A stretch of DNA of 20,527 nt from CAYORM01 sp964406375. Lineage in GTDB: Bacteria; Pseudomonadota; Alphaproteobacteria; DSM-16000; Inquilinaceae. The stretch spans positions 1 through 20,527 of the forward strand of contig CAYORM010000050.1 in the NCBI GenBank assembly GCA_964406375.1, written 5' to 3'. The translations under genes were made by a program, and so were the position numbers. Below the pieces are notes generated by a model. It was given only the letters and a program-made list of their open reading frames with translations. It was not told the DNA's origin and ran no database searches. Numbering within the stretch: position 1 is the first letter of the stretch; each line of letters opens with the position of its first letter. Below, in pieces: positions 1 to 8,849 of this stretch.

Positions 1-1
1 C

Positions 2-1252
2 GAACCGTTCACCGTGCTCGAGAACGTAATGCTGGGCGTCGAGGGCGGTGCCGTCCTCGCCCGCGGTGCCGCCAAGGCCCGGCGTGAGCTGGAGCGGCTG
101 GAGCGGGAATATGGGCTGGTCGTCGATCCCGATGCGGTGGTGGCGGATCTGCCGGTCGGCCACCAGCAGCGCGTCGAGATCCTCAAGGCGCTGTATCGCG
201 GCGCCGAGACCCTGATCCTCGACGAGCCGACGGGTGTCCTGACCCCGCAGGAGGCGGATGAGCTATTCCGCATCCTCGCCGCGCTGCGTGATCAGGGCAA
301 GACGGTCATCCTGATCACCCACAAGCTGCGCGAGATCATGGCGATCACCGACGCCGTGACGGTGATGCGTCATGGCCAGGTAGTGGCGAATGTCGCGACC
401 CGTGACACCAGCCGCGAGCAGCTCGCCGAGCTGATGGTCGGCCGCAAGGTGCTGCTGCGCGTCGAGAAGACCCCGGCTCGTCCCGGCGCCGTCAAGCTCG
501 AGGCGCGCGGCCTGCATGTGCGTGACGGACGCGGTGTGGAGCGGGTGAAGGGCGTCTCCTTCACCGTCCGATCGGGCGAGATCGTCGGGATCGCCGGGGT
601 GTCGGGCAATGGCCAGTCCGAATTGCTCGCCGTCCTCGCCGGCATGGTCCCGCCGGCCGCGGGCGAGATCCTCGTCGACGGGCGGCCAGTGCCCCAAGGG
701 GTCGACGCCAAGGCTATGCGCGGGCTCGGCATCGGCCATGTGCCCGAGGACCGCCACCGCGAGGGACTGGTCACCGCCTTCCCGGCCTGGGAGTGCTCGA
801 TCCTCGGCTTTCACGATGATCCCGCCTGGAACGGTCCGGTCCTGATGGATCGCCGTGCGATCGCCGGGCTGTGCGCCGCGATGATGCGCGATTACGACGT
901 CAGACCCCCCGACCCGATGCTCAAGGCGGCGAATTTCTCCGGCGGCAACCAGCAGAAGATCGTCGTCGCGCGCGAGGTCGAGCGCGACCCGGCCATCCTG
1001 CTCGTCGGGCAGCCGACACGCGGGGTGGACATCGGCGCGATCGAGCAGATCCACCGGCGGCTGGTCGCGCTGCGCGACCAGGGCAAGGCCATCCTCCTCG
1101 TCTCGGTCGAACTCGACGAGATCCTGTCGCTGTCCGACCGCATCCTCGTGATGTTCGACGGCACGATCGTCGGCGAGGTGGCGGGCGAGGGCGCCGATGT
1201 ATCGGAGATCGGCCTGATGATGGCGGGCATCCGTCCGGGAGCGGCGGCGTGA
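2..1252 (+). CDS. BMP-family nucleoside ABC importer, ATP-binding protein (5' partial)
   Basis: This is the energising subunit of a nucleoside ABC importer, a double-ATPase protein of the RbsA/YufO type. The reading frame is open to the window edge, so the N-terminus and the first Walker A lie upstream. The visible part starts just after the first Q-loop (EPFTVLENVMLG). Domain 1 shows the family's degenerate signature (PVGHQQRVEILKAL), Walker B (LILDEPTGVLTP) and an H-loop (ITHK). Domain 2 begins near position 500. It has a lysine-less Walker A-like loop (GVSGNGQSE), a good signature (FSGGNQQK) and a Walker B with Gln in place of the catalytic Glu (LLVGQPTRGVD). Such asymmetric sites are usual in this family. 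The stop overlaps the GTG start of the next gene by 4 nt. The substrate class is inferred from the paired permeases and from cdd and deoA downstream. No substrate-binding lipoprotein is visible; it may lie upstream. Confidence 0.93.
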   Translation, partial: EPFTVLENVMLGVEGGAVLARGAAKARRELERLEREYGLVVDPDAVVADLPVGHQQRVEILKALYRGAETLILDEPTGVLTPQEADELFRILAALRDQGKTVILITHKLREIMAITDAVTVMRHGQVVANVATRDTSREQLAELMVGRKVLLRVEKTPARPGAVKLEARGLHVRDGRGVERVKGVSFTVRSGEIVGIAGVSGNGQSELLAVLAGMVPPAAGEILVDGRPVPQGVDAKAMRGLGIGHVPEDRHREGLVTAFPAWECSILGFHDDPAWNGPVLMDRRAIAGLCAAMMRDYDVRPPDPMLKAANFSGGNQQKIVVAREVERDPAILLVGQPTRGVDIGAIEQIHRRLVALRDQGKAILLVSVELDEILSLSDRILVMFDGTIVGEVAGEGADVSEIGLMMAGIRPGAAA

Positions 1253-2373
1253 TCAAATTCGGCCGCCCGGCGGATGTGCCGCGCTGGGTGTCGCTCGGCC
1301 TCATCCCGCTGATCAATCTGCTGATCGCCTTCCTCGCGGCGGGCCTCGTCGTCATCGTCATCGGCGAGGACCCGCTGAAGGCGGTCACGGTGCTGGTCGA
1401 CGGCGCCTTCGGCACCTTCGCCCGCATCTGCTACACGCTCTACTACGCCACCAATTTCATTTTCACCGGCCTCGCGGTCGCGATGGCCTTCCATGCCGGC
1501 CTGTTCAATATCGGCGGCGAAGGGCAGGCCTATGTCGGCGGCCTCGGCGCCGGCCTCGTCTGCCTCTTCCTGGCCTTTCTGCCCTGGTTCCTCGTCATCC
1601 CGCTAGCGATCGCCGCGGCAGGGCTGTTCGGGGCCGCCTGGGCGTTCATCCCTGCCTGGCTGCAGGCGCGGCGCGGCAGCCACATTGTCATCACGACGAT
1701 CATGTTCAATTTCCTCGCCGCGTCGCTGATGGTCTATCTGATGGTCGAGGTGCTGATCGCGCCCGGCCAGATGTCGCCCGAAAGCGTGCCGTTCGCACCG
1801 CACACGACGCTGCCGACCATCACCGAGGTCGCGACCTGGCTCGGCTTCGAGATGCGACGACGCCTGCCGCTGAACCTCTCCTTCCTCTGGGCGATCGCCT
1901 GCTGCGCCTTCGTGTGGATCTATGTCTGGCACACGCGCTGGGGCTTTGCGATGCGGACGGCAGGGACCTCCTCGCGCGCCGCGGTCTATGGCGGCATCGA
2001 TGTGGGCAAGGTCATCATCGTCACCATGTGCCTGTCCGGTGCCCTCGCCGGCTTCGTCGCACTCAACGAGCTGATGGGCGTGCAGCGGCGGCTGCTCCTC
2101 AACTTCGTCGCGGGCTACGGCTTCGTCGGCATCGCGGTCTCGCTGATGGGGCGCAACCATCCCTTCGGCATCGGCCTTGCGGCGATCCTGTTCGGGGCGC
2201 TCTACCAGGGCGGCGCCGAGCTGAGCTTCGAGATGCCGACGATCACCCGCGAGATGGTGGTCGTCATCCAGGGTCTCGTCATCCTCTTCGTCGGCGGGCT
2301 GGAGAACATGTTCCGCCCGCAGATCGAGGGTCTGTTCCGCCGCCGGCAGCCGGCGGCCGAGGGCACGGCATGA
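1249..2373 (+). CDS. BMP-family nucleoside ABC importer, permease 1 (YufP-like)
   Basis: This is an inner-membrane permease of 374 aa, the larger of the two permeases of a nucleoside importer. I chose the GTG at 1249, inside the GTGA overlap with the ATPase stop, because the first membrane segment follows directly (SLGLIPLINLLIAFLAAGLVVIV). The family motif FNIGGEGQ starts near residue 86. The rest is a series of hydrophobic segments with the typical conserved TGLAVAMAF and GFVGIAVSLMGRNHP-type stretches. The frame is open further upstream, inside the ATPase gene, but that part is arginine-rich and has no homology I recognise. The stop overlaps the next permease's ATG by 4 nt, which suggests translational coupling. 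Assignment to the BMP/nucleoside branch rests on the FNIGxEGQ motif and on the salvage enzymes downstream. The exact substrate (purine or pyrimidine nucleosides) cannot be read from sequence. Confidence 0.93.
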   Translation: MIKFGRPADVPRWVSLGLIPLINLLIAFLAAGLVVIVIGEDPLKAVTVLVDGAFGTFARICYTLYYATNFIFTGLAVAMAFHAGLFNIGGEGQAYVGGLGAGLVCLFLAFLPWFLVIPLAIAAAGLFGAAWAFIPAWLQARRGSHIVITTIMFNFLAASLMVYLMVEVLIAPGQMSPESVPFAPHTTLPTITEVATWLGFEMRRRLPLNLSFLWAIACCAFVWIYVWHTRWGFAMRTAGTSSRAAVYGGIDVGKVIIVTMCLSGALAGFVALNELMGVQRRLLLNFVAGYGFVGIAVSLMGRNHPFGIGLAAILFGALYQGGAELSFEMPTITREMVVVIQGLVILFVGGLENMFRPQIEGLFRRRQPAAEGTA

Positions 2374-3338
2374 CGCTGCTCGACATCCTCGCGCTCCTCG
2401 ACGCCACCATCCGGACCTCGACGCCGCTGGTTCTGGCGGCGCTGGGCGGATTGTTCGCTGAGCGCGCCGGCGTCTTCGACATCGGCCTGGAGGGCAAGAT
2501 GTTGGCGGCGGCCTTCGCCTCCGCGACCGTCGCCGCGCTCGTCGGCAATGCCTGGCCGGGTCTTCTGGCCGGCATCATAGTTTCGGTGATCCTGGCGCTG
2601 CTGCATGGCTGGGTATCGATCACCCATCGCGGCAACCAGGTCATCTCCGGGCTGGCGATCAACATGATCGCCTCCGGTCTGACGGTGACCCTCGGCATCG
2701 CCTGGTTCCAGCGCGGCGGACAGACGCCGTCGCTGACCGGCGATGCACGTTTCGGCGCGATCACGCTGCCGCTCGCCGACACGCTGCGCGATGTCCCGGT
2801 CCTCGGGCCGATCTGGCGCGAGCTGGTGTCGGGGCATGCCATCCTCGTCTATGTCGCCTTCCTGGCGGTGCCGCTCGTCGCCTGGATCGTCTATCGCACG
2901 CGGTTCGGCCTTCGGCTACGGGCGGTGGGCGAGAACCCCGCGGCGGTCGATACCGCCGGCATCTCGGTCGCCGGCATGCGCTATGCCGCCGTCGCCGCGA
3001 CGGGGCTCCTATGCGGCATCGCCGGCACCTACCTGTCGGTCGCGCAGAACGCCTCCTTCGGACGCGACATGACCGCCGGGAAGGGCTATCTTGCCCTCGC
3101 CGCGCTGATCTTTGCGAAATGGCGGCCCTGGCCGGTGATGTTCACCTGCCTCCTCTTCGGCCTCCTCGAGGCGCTGGAGGCACGGCTGCAGGGTGTCGCG
3201 ATACCGGGGATCGGCGAGGTACCCGTACAGTTCATCCAGGCGCTGCCGTACATTTTGACGGTGGTGCTCCTGGCCGGGTTCATCGGCCGGGCGGTCGCGC
3301 CGAAGGCGGGCGGCGTACCTTATGTGAAGGAGCGGTGA
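2370..3338 (+). CDS. BMP-family nucleoside ABC importer, permease 2 (YufQ-like)
   Basis: This is the second inner-membrane permease (322 aa) and the expected heterodimer partner of permease 1. The ATG at 2370 lies in an ATGA overlap with the preceding stop, and the product begins MTLLDILALLDATIRTSTPL. Family landmarks in order are FDIGLEGK (from about residue 36), the cytoplasmic-loop stretch GNQVISGLAINMIASGLT and VGENPAAVDTAGISV. Several long hydrophobic helices and a short basic tail (VPYVKER) follow. The gene ends in TGATG, overlapping the likely cdd start by one base, and an AAGGAG just before the stop can serve cdd. Length and motifs are normal. Longer frames upstream are arginine-rich shadows of permease 1. 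Confidence 0.93.
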   Translation: MTLLDILALLDATIRTSTPLVLAALGGLFAERAGVFDIGLEGKMLAAAFASATVAALVGNAWPGLLAGIIVSVILALLHGWVSITHRGNQVISGLAINMIASGLTVTLGIAWFQRGGQTPSLTGDARFGAITLPLADTLRDVPVLGPIWRELVSGHAILVYVAFLAVPLVAWIVYRTRFGLRLRAVGENPAAVDTAGISVAGMRYAAVAATGLLCGIAGTYLSVAQNASFGRDMTAGKGYLALAALIFAKWRPWPVMFTCLLFGLLEALEARLQGVAIPGIGEVPVQFIQALPYILTVVLLAGFIGRAVAPKAGGVPYVKER

Positions 3339-3811
3339 TGACGGCAGCCGACGAGGCGGGGCCGGAACCGGAGACGATGCCCGACCTTGTGCGGCAGCTG
3401 TTCGAGGCCGCTGCGCTGGCGCGGTCGCGCGCCTATGCGCCCTATTCGCGCTTCTCGGTGGGGGCGGCGCTGCGGGCCGAGGACGGGCGGATCCATGCCG
3501 GCTGCAATGTCGAGAACGCCGCCTACCGTGTCGCGCAATGTGCGGAGGCGACGGCGATCGGCACGATGGTGGCGGCGGGCGGCCGGCGGATCCGGGAGAT
3601 ACTGGTGATCGGCGGCGAGGCGGGTGACGGGCAGCTCTGCACACCCTGCGGCGTCTGCCGGCAGCAGATCCGCGAATTCGCCGCACCCGACACGCCGGTC
3701 TATGTCTGTGGCCCGGAGGGGCTGCGCCTGTCGACGACGCTCGAGGCGCTGTTGCCGCTCGCCTTCGGCCCGGAGAATCTCGATCCCGCCCCGGCGGCCT
3801 TGAAAGGCTGA
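3338..3811 (+). CDS. cdd: Cytidine deaminase
   Basis: This enzyme hydrolytically deaminates cytidine and deoxycytidine to uridine and deoxyuridine in the cytosol, as part of pyrimidine salvage. The 157-aa product is slightly longer than the classic small homotetrameric enzyme (about 130-140 aa) because of an acidic N-terminal leader. Zinc and catalytic residues are visible: Cys68 and Glu70 in QCAEA, and Cys104 and Cys107 in PCGVC. The nucleoside-binding stretches YAPYSRFSVGAAL and GCNVENAAY are also present. I chose the ATG at 3338. AAGGAG at 3327-3332 precedes it by 5 nt, and it overlaps the permease stop as TGATG. A GTG one codon earlier (3335) is an alternative. The next gene starts 28 nt downstream. 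Co-location with a nucleoside importer and thymidine phosphorylase fits uptake coupled to catabolism. Confidence 0.96.
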   Translation: MTAADEAGPEPETMPDLVRQLFEAAALARSRAYAPYSRFSVGAALRAEDGRIHAGCNVENAAYRVAQCAEATAIGTMVAAGGRRIREILVIGGEAGDGQLCTPCGVCRQQIREFAAPDTPVYVCGPEGLRLSTTLEALLPLAFGPENLDPAPAALKG

Positions 3812-3839
3812 GCTAGGGACCGGATCGGAGGCGGGCGCG

Positions 3840-5333
<1,494 letters not shown>

Positions 5334-5392
5334 CACGGCTGCGCGTGCGGCGTGCCGCATGGCAGGATGCGGGACGCGAGGGGAGGATACCC

Positions 5393-6715
5393 ATGCTGGT
5401 TCCGCAGGAGATCATTCGTAGGAAGCGCGATGGCGCGACGCTGACCGGGGAGGAGATCGACCGTTTCATCGGCGGGGTGGTCTCGGGGGCGGTGACCGAC
5501 GCCCAGATCGCGGCTCTCGCGATGGCCATCCTGCTGCGCGGCCTCGGCCGCCAGGAACGCGTCGCGCTGACCCTCGCCATGGCCCGATCCGGACGGCGGA
5601 TGGTCTGGGAGGGCGTGGTCGACGGACCGGTGGTCGACAAGCACTCGACCGGCGGGGTCGGTGACAAGACCAGCCTGGTAATCGCCCCGATTGTTGCGGC
5701 CTGCGGCGGCTATGTCCCGATGATCTCCGGCCGCGGCCTCGGTCATACCGGCGGGACACTCGACAAGCTCGACAGCATTCCCGGCTATGCCACCCGGCCT
5801 GACGCCGCGACCTTCGCCCGGACCGTGGCCGGCGCGGGCTGCGCCATCATCGGGCAGACCGATGATCTGGCCCCGGCCGACCGGCGCATCTACGCCGTGC
5901 GGGACACGACCGGCACGGTCGAATCGCTTGACCTCATCACAGCTTCGATCCTGTCGAAGAAGCTCGCCGCCGGTCTCGGCGGGCTGGTCATGGATGTGAA
6001 GGTGGGCAACGGCGCCTTCCTGCCCGGGCTCGACGATGCGCGGACGCTGGCACGGAGTCTCGTCGACGTCGCGACCGGCGCCGGCCTCCCCACCGTGGCG
6101 CTGATCACCGACATGGATCGCCCGCTCGGCCGGACGGCCGGCAATGCGGTCGAGACCCGCGAGGCGCTCGATCTTCTGACCGGCCGGTCCCGCGATGCGC
6201 GGCTCTGGGCGGTGTGTCGCGCACTCGCCGCCGAGATGCTGGTGCTCGGCGGACTTGCGCCCGACATCGCCTCTGCCGGCACCGCGGCCGAGCGGGTGCT
6301 CGACAACGGCGCTGCCGCCGAACGGTTTGGCCGAATGGTGGCGATGCTGGGCGGCCCGGGCGATTTCCTCGAGCGCTACGCGTCGATCCTGCCGGCCGCC
6401 CCGGTGGTCCTGCCGGTGGTCCCGCCGCGCGCCGGGGGGGTCGGGCCGGTCGATGTGCGGGCAATCGGCCTTGCGATCCTGGCGCTCGGCGGCGGCCGGA
6501 CACGGCCCGAGGACGGCATCGACCACGCCGTCGGTTTGACCGATATCGCCGGCGCCGGCGAGCCCGTCGGTCCCGACCGTCCGCTAGCGCTGGTGCATGC
6601 CCGCGACGAGGAAACGGCCCGGGCGGCCGCCGCCGCGATCCGTGCGGCGACGACGATCCTCGATGACGCCCCGTCGCCGCCGGACCCGGTGGGAGAGCGG
6701 CTCGTCGCGTCATGA
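5393..6715 (+). CDS. deoA: Thymidine phosphorylase
   Basis: This enzyme reversibly phosphorolyses thymidine and deoxyuridine to the free base and 2-deoxyribose-1-phosphate, in cytosolic pyrimidine salvage. From the ATG at 5393 the product is 440 aa, the length of the E. coli enzyme. GGGAGG at 5381-5386 lies just upstream, and the product starts with the usual LVPQEIIRRKRDGATLTGEEI. The frame is open upstream to 5345, but that extension has no family match. The phosphate and sugar site DKHSTGGVGDK begins at Asp82. The family signature SGRGLGHTGGTLDKLDS follows, and KKLAAGLGGLVMDVKVGNGAF is intact. A 59-nt gap separates it from the kinase gene. It contains the small inverted repeat TGCGGC-GT-GCCGCA (5346-5359), too tight to be a convincing terminator. 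The stop overlaps the next ATG by 4 nt. Confidence 0.96.
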   Translation: MLVPQEIIRRKRDGATLTGEEIDRFIGGVVSGAVTDAQIAALAMAILLRGLGRQERVALTLAMARSGRRMVWEGVVDGPVVDKHSTGGVGDKTSLVIAPIVAACGGYVPMISGRGLGHTGGTLDKLDSIPGYATRPDAATFARTVAGAGCAIIGQTDDLAPADRRIYAVRDTTGTVESLDLITASILSKKLAAGLGGLVMDVKVGNGAFLPGLDDARTLARSLVDVATGAGLPTVALITDMDRPLGRTAGNAVETREALDLLTGRSRDARLWAVCRALAAEMLVLGGLAPDIASAGTAAERVLDNGAAAERFGRMVAMLGGPGDFLERYASILPAAPVVLPVVPPRAGGVGPVDVRAIGLAILALGGGRTRPEDGIDHAVGLTDIAGAGEPVGPDRPLALVHARDEETARAAAAAIRAATTILDDAPSPPDPVGERLVAS

Positions 6716-7692
6716 CGATCCTCCCCGCCGGCGGCGTCCGCCAATCGGCCGCGGCCGGCATCGCCCTTTATGCCGGTGCCGTCTTCGTGCTCGCCATCAT
6801 GGACGCGCTGATCAAATGGGCGTCCGAGCGCTATCCTACGGCGCAGATCGTGTTCTTCCGCAGCACGGTCGGCATGTTCCCGGTCATCGTGCTCCTCGCG
6901 AATGCCCGCGGGCTGGCGCCGCTTCGCACGCGGCGGTTGGGGTTGCACCTCCTGCGCGGGGTGATCGCGGCGGTCGCGACCTCCTCGTTCTTCTACGCCT
7001 TCTCGGCCCTGCCTTTGGCCGAGGTCTATGCGATCGGTTTCGCAGCGCCGGTCTTCGTGACCGCGATGTCGGTGCCGCTGCTCGGCGAAACGGTCGGCAT
7101 CCGCCGTTGGGCGGCGGTGATCATCGGCTTCGCGGGGACGCTGCTGATGATCGTCCCTCTGGCCGCCGGTGGCGGCGGCTTTGCCACGGTGGGCCTCGTG
7201 ACGGCGCTGGTCGGGACCATCGGCTATGCGCTGTCGCTCGTGCTGATGCGCCGGCTCGGGTCGAGCGAGACCAATGTCGCGATGGTCTTCTATGGCGGTG
7301 TCGTCACCATTGCGATTGCCGGCGTCGCACTCTTCCTCGGTGATCTCGCACCCTGGCTCGGCTGGGTGGCACCGGACGGCCGCGGATGGGCGCTGCTCGT
7401 CGCGATCGGGCTGCTCGGCGGGACGGGCGGGCTGATGATGGCCCAGGCGTTCCGTGTCGCCACCCCCTCGATCCTGGTGCCGTTCGAATACACCGGTCTC
7501 GTCTGGGGGGTGATGATCGGCTGGGTGTTCTGGACCGAGGTGCCGCAGGCCTGGGTCTGGGCCGGGTCGGTGCTGGTCGTCGGCAGCGGCCTTTACATCC
7601 TCCACCGCGAGACGGTCGTGCGCGGCCGGCCCGTCGCGGCCGGACCCGCCGATGCGGGGTCTCATCGCCGCTCCGGGGTCCGCGGGGGCTGA
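6712..7692 (+). CDS. EamA/DMT-superfamily permease
   Basis: This is an inner-membrane protein of 326 aa with about ten hydrophobic segments in two EamA-like repeats (roughly residues 15-145 and 160-300). It is of the RhaT/YdcZ-like drug/metabolite transporter kind. Visible family features are an early helix ending in ALIKWASERYPTAQIVFFRS, the stretch ALPLAEVYAIGFAAPVFVTAMSVPLLGE, and in the second half PFEYTGLVWGVMIGWVFWTEVP. The C-terminal 30 residues are hydrophilic and Arg/Gly-rich. The ATG sits in an ATGA overlap with the deoA stop, so it is very likely co-translated. Members of this superfamily move many small metabolites and sequence does not give the substrate. Its place in the operon suggests export of a nucleoside catabolite or uptake of a nucleobase, which is inference only. 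Confidence 0.88.
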   Translation: MTILPAGGVRQSAAAGIALYAGAVFVLAIMDALIKWASERYPTAQIVFFRSTVGMFPVIVLLANARGLAPLRTRRLGLHLLRGVIAAVATSSFFYAFSALPLAEVYAIGFAAPVFVTAMSVPLLGETVGIRRWAAVIIGFAGTLLMIVPLAAGGGGFATVGLVTALVGTIGYALSLVLMRRLGSSETNVAMVFYGGVVTIAIAGVALFLGDLAPWLGWVAPDGRGWALLVAIGLLGGTGGLMMAQAFRVATPSILVPFEYTGLVWGVMIGWVFWTEVPQAWVWAGSVLVVGSGLYILHRETVVRGRPVAAGPADAGSHRRSGVRGG

Positions 7693-7726
7693 CGCGCGGC
7701 CCGTGGCGTGGCATCACGCAGATGCA

Positions 7727-7747
7727 TCCGCGGCCGCCGGCCGCGGA
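7727..7747. repeat. Near-perfect palindrome upstream of the RidA-family gene
   Basis: Two 10-bp arms, TCCGCGGCCG (7727-7736) and CGGCCGCGGA (7738-7747), are exact reverse complements around a single central C. The element lies in the 74-nt gap between the EamA permease stop and the RidA-family start. It ends only 6 nt before the purine-rich ribosome-binding region (AAGGAAGGGA, 7754-7763). It could be a dimeric-regulator operator or, as RNA, a hairpin separating the salvage operon from the RidA-family gene. No U-tract follows, so a classic intrinsic terminator is not supported. In such GC-rich DNA some palindromes arise by chance, but 10 perfect pairs are notable. Confidence 0.5.
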
Positions 7748-7766
7748 GCCGAGAAGGAAGGGACAG

Positions 7767-8114
7767 ATGACGATCAAGCGTATCGATTCCGGACCGCGGA
7801 TGAGCCAAGCCGTGGTGCATGACGGGCGGGTCTATCTCGCCGGCGTGGTTGCCGATGACGGGTCGGCCGACGTTGCGGGGCAGACCAAGCAGATCCTGGA
7901 CACCATCGACAGCCTGCTCGCCAAGGCCGGGACCGACAAGTCGAAGCTGCTGACCGTCAATATCTGGCTGGCCGACATTGGCGATTTCGCCGCGATGAAC
8001 GCGGTTTACGACGCCTGGGTGCATCCGACCGAGAAGCCGGTGCGTGCCTGCGTCGAGGCGAAGCTCGCCCGGCCCGAGCTCAAGGTTGAGATCCAGGTCA
8101 GCGGCGTCCTCTGA
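7767..8114 (+). CDS. RidA-family (YjgF/YER057c/UK114) enamine/imine deaminase
   Basis: This is a small cytosolic protein of 115 aa, expected to be a homotrimer. RidA-family enzymes hydrolyse reactive enamine/imine intermediates; RutC, a relative, acts in pyrimidine-ring degradation. The family's conserved C-terminal arginine that holds the substrate carboxylate is visible as Arg93 in KPVRACVEAKL. The terminal strand KVEIQVSGVL carries the conserved Glu108. The N-terminal half shows the usual GRVYLAGVVADD and QTKQILDTIDSLLAKAGTDKSKLLTVNIWL. The ATG at 7767 follows a strong purine-rich site, AAGGAAGGGA. It lies 74 nt after the nucleoside operon, downstream of a palindrome, so it may be a read-through member or a separate unit. 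The conserved Arg supports deaminase activity. The physiological substrate and subgroup are not determined. Confidence 0.93.
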   Translation: MTIKRIDSGPRMSQAVVHDGRVYLAGVVADDGSADVAGQTKQILDTIDSLLAKAGTDKSKLLTVNIWLADIGDFAAMNAVYDAWVHPTEKPVRACVEAKLARPELKVEIQVSGVL

Positions 8115-8122
8115 CGGGCCGC

Positions 8123-8155
8123 GGGGCGGCGCCGGCCGAAACCGGCCGCCGCCCC
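8123..8155 (+). terminator. Terminator-like GC hairpin after the RidA-family gene
   Basis: Eight bases after the stop codon, GGGGCGGCG (8123-8131) pairs with CGCCGCCCC (8147-8155). An inner CCGG/CCGG stem and a loop containing GAAA sit between them, with one bulged C. There is no T-run after it, so it may act as a weak or Rho-assisted terminator or a 3'-end stabiliser. It marks the likely end of the upstream transcription unit. Confidence 0.5.
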
Positions 8156-8266
8156 GATCCTCCGTACCGAGGCGCCGCAGCCTGATGACAGGTCTTGGCC
8201 GCGCGTCGAACTCGACCGTCTCGGGACGAACCGGCCTTAAAGAGGACTCCGCCGCGCCGAATCCCG

Positions 8267-8294
8267 TTGAATCATGCCTTTCCGCCGCTATCCT
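8267..8294 (+). promoter_or_regulatory. Candidate sigma70-type promoter for the CHAP lipoprotein gene
   Basis: TTGAAT (8267-8272) and TATCCT (8289-8294) are 16 nt apart in the 210-nt gap between the RidA-family and CHAP genes. Transcription would start near 8301, about 24 nt before the ATG at 8325. The position is sensible, downstream of the terminator-like hairpin. The match is moderate and no start-site evidence exists. Confidence 0.35.
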
Positions 8295-8324
8295 CGATCG
8301 GTACGCGAACAATGGGGTACGGCG

Positions 8325-8834
8325 ATGGGGGCGAGGGCTCATCTCCTGCTGATGGCGCTGCTGCTCGCCGCCTGTGGCGGCGGTGCGCCGGTTGTCGAGC
8401 GCCGTGCTCCCGGGATCGCCGAATTCTCCTACGTCTCCAGCCCCATCCAATGCGTGCCCTATGCCCGCGAGGTCTCGGGCATCCCGATCTATGGCGACGC
8501 CTGGACCTGGTGGGACCAGGCGGCGGGCACCTGGGCCCGGGGGAACGACCCCGAACCGGGCGCCGTCCTGGTGATTGGGGCCCGCGGGCGGCTGTCCTAC
8601 GGCCATCTGTCCGTGGTGAAGACGGTGCTCGATTCGCGCACCATCCTCGTCACCCAGTCGAACTGGGGCAGCGATGCCGAGACGCGCCGCCGGGTCTATC
8701 ACGCGCAATCCGTGATCGACGTCTCGCCGGCGAATGACTGGAGCCAGGTGCGCTACTACAACCCCGACACCGGCGCCTTCGGCAGCATCTATGCGGCGGA
8801 CGGATTCATCTATCCGCGCCGGATCTCGGTCTGA
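8325..8834 (+). CDS. CHAP-domain lipoprotein, putative peptidoglycan hydrolase
   Basis: This is a predicted secreted lipoprotein of 169 aa. The ATG at 8325 gives a short signal peptide, MGARAHLLLMALLLAAC, with lipobox LAAC and lipidated Cys17. The upstream ATG at 8274 would bury this signal behind 17 charged residues. The mature part is one CHAP-like (NlpC/P60 superfamily) domain. Probable nucleophile Cys43 lies in QCVPYAREVSG, the WTWWDQA stretch follows, then His94 in YGHLSVV and Asn113 in QSNWG as the third active-site residue. CHAP proteins are amidases or endopeptidases that cut peptide cross-links of peptidoglycan, here acting in the periplasm from a membrane anchor. There are no SH3 or other wall-binding modules. 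It has its own upstream gap and candidate promoter, and the next gene starts 107 nt later. Activity is inferred from the residue triad. Confidence 0.85.
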   Translation: MGARAHLLLMALLLAACGGGAPVVERRAPGIAEFSYVSSPIQCVPYAREVSGIPIYGDAWTWWDQAAGTWARGNDPEPGAVLVIGARGRLSYGHLSVVKTVLDSRTILVTQSNWGSDAETRRRVYHAQSVIDVSPANDWSQVRYYNPDTGAFGSIYAADGFIYPRRISV

Positions 8835-8849
8835 GGCCGCTTCTCCACC

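Noticed and set aside
935..1035. Gln in place of the catalytic Glu in the second ATPase domain, and a lysine-less Walker A, as signs of a broken gene
   Set aside because: These substitutions are usual in BMP/RbsA-type double ATPases, where one nucleotide site is degenerate.
263..1054. Long minus-strand open frame across the ABC ATPase gene (and many similar ones elsewhere)
   Set aside because: It is rich in Arg/Asp/His/Pro with no recognisable domain and lies opposite an intact, well-recognised gene. GC-rich coding DNA produces such shadow frames routinely.
5346..5359. Inverted repeat TGCGGC-GT-GCCGCA between the kinase gene and deoA as a terminator
   Set aside because: The loop is too small without opening pairs, the remaining stem is short and no T-run follows. 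The genes on both sides appear to be one operon.
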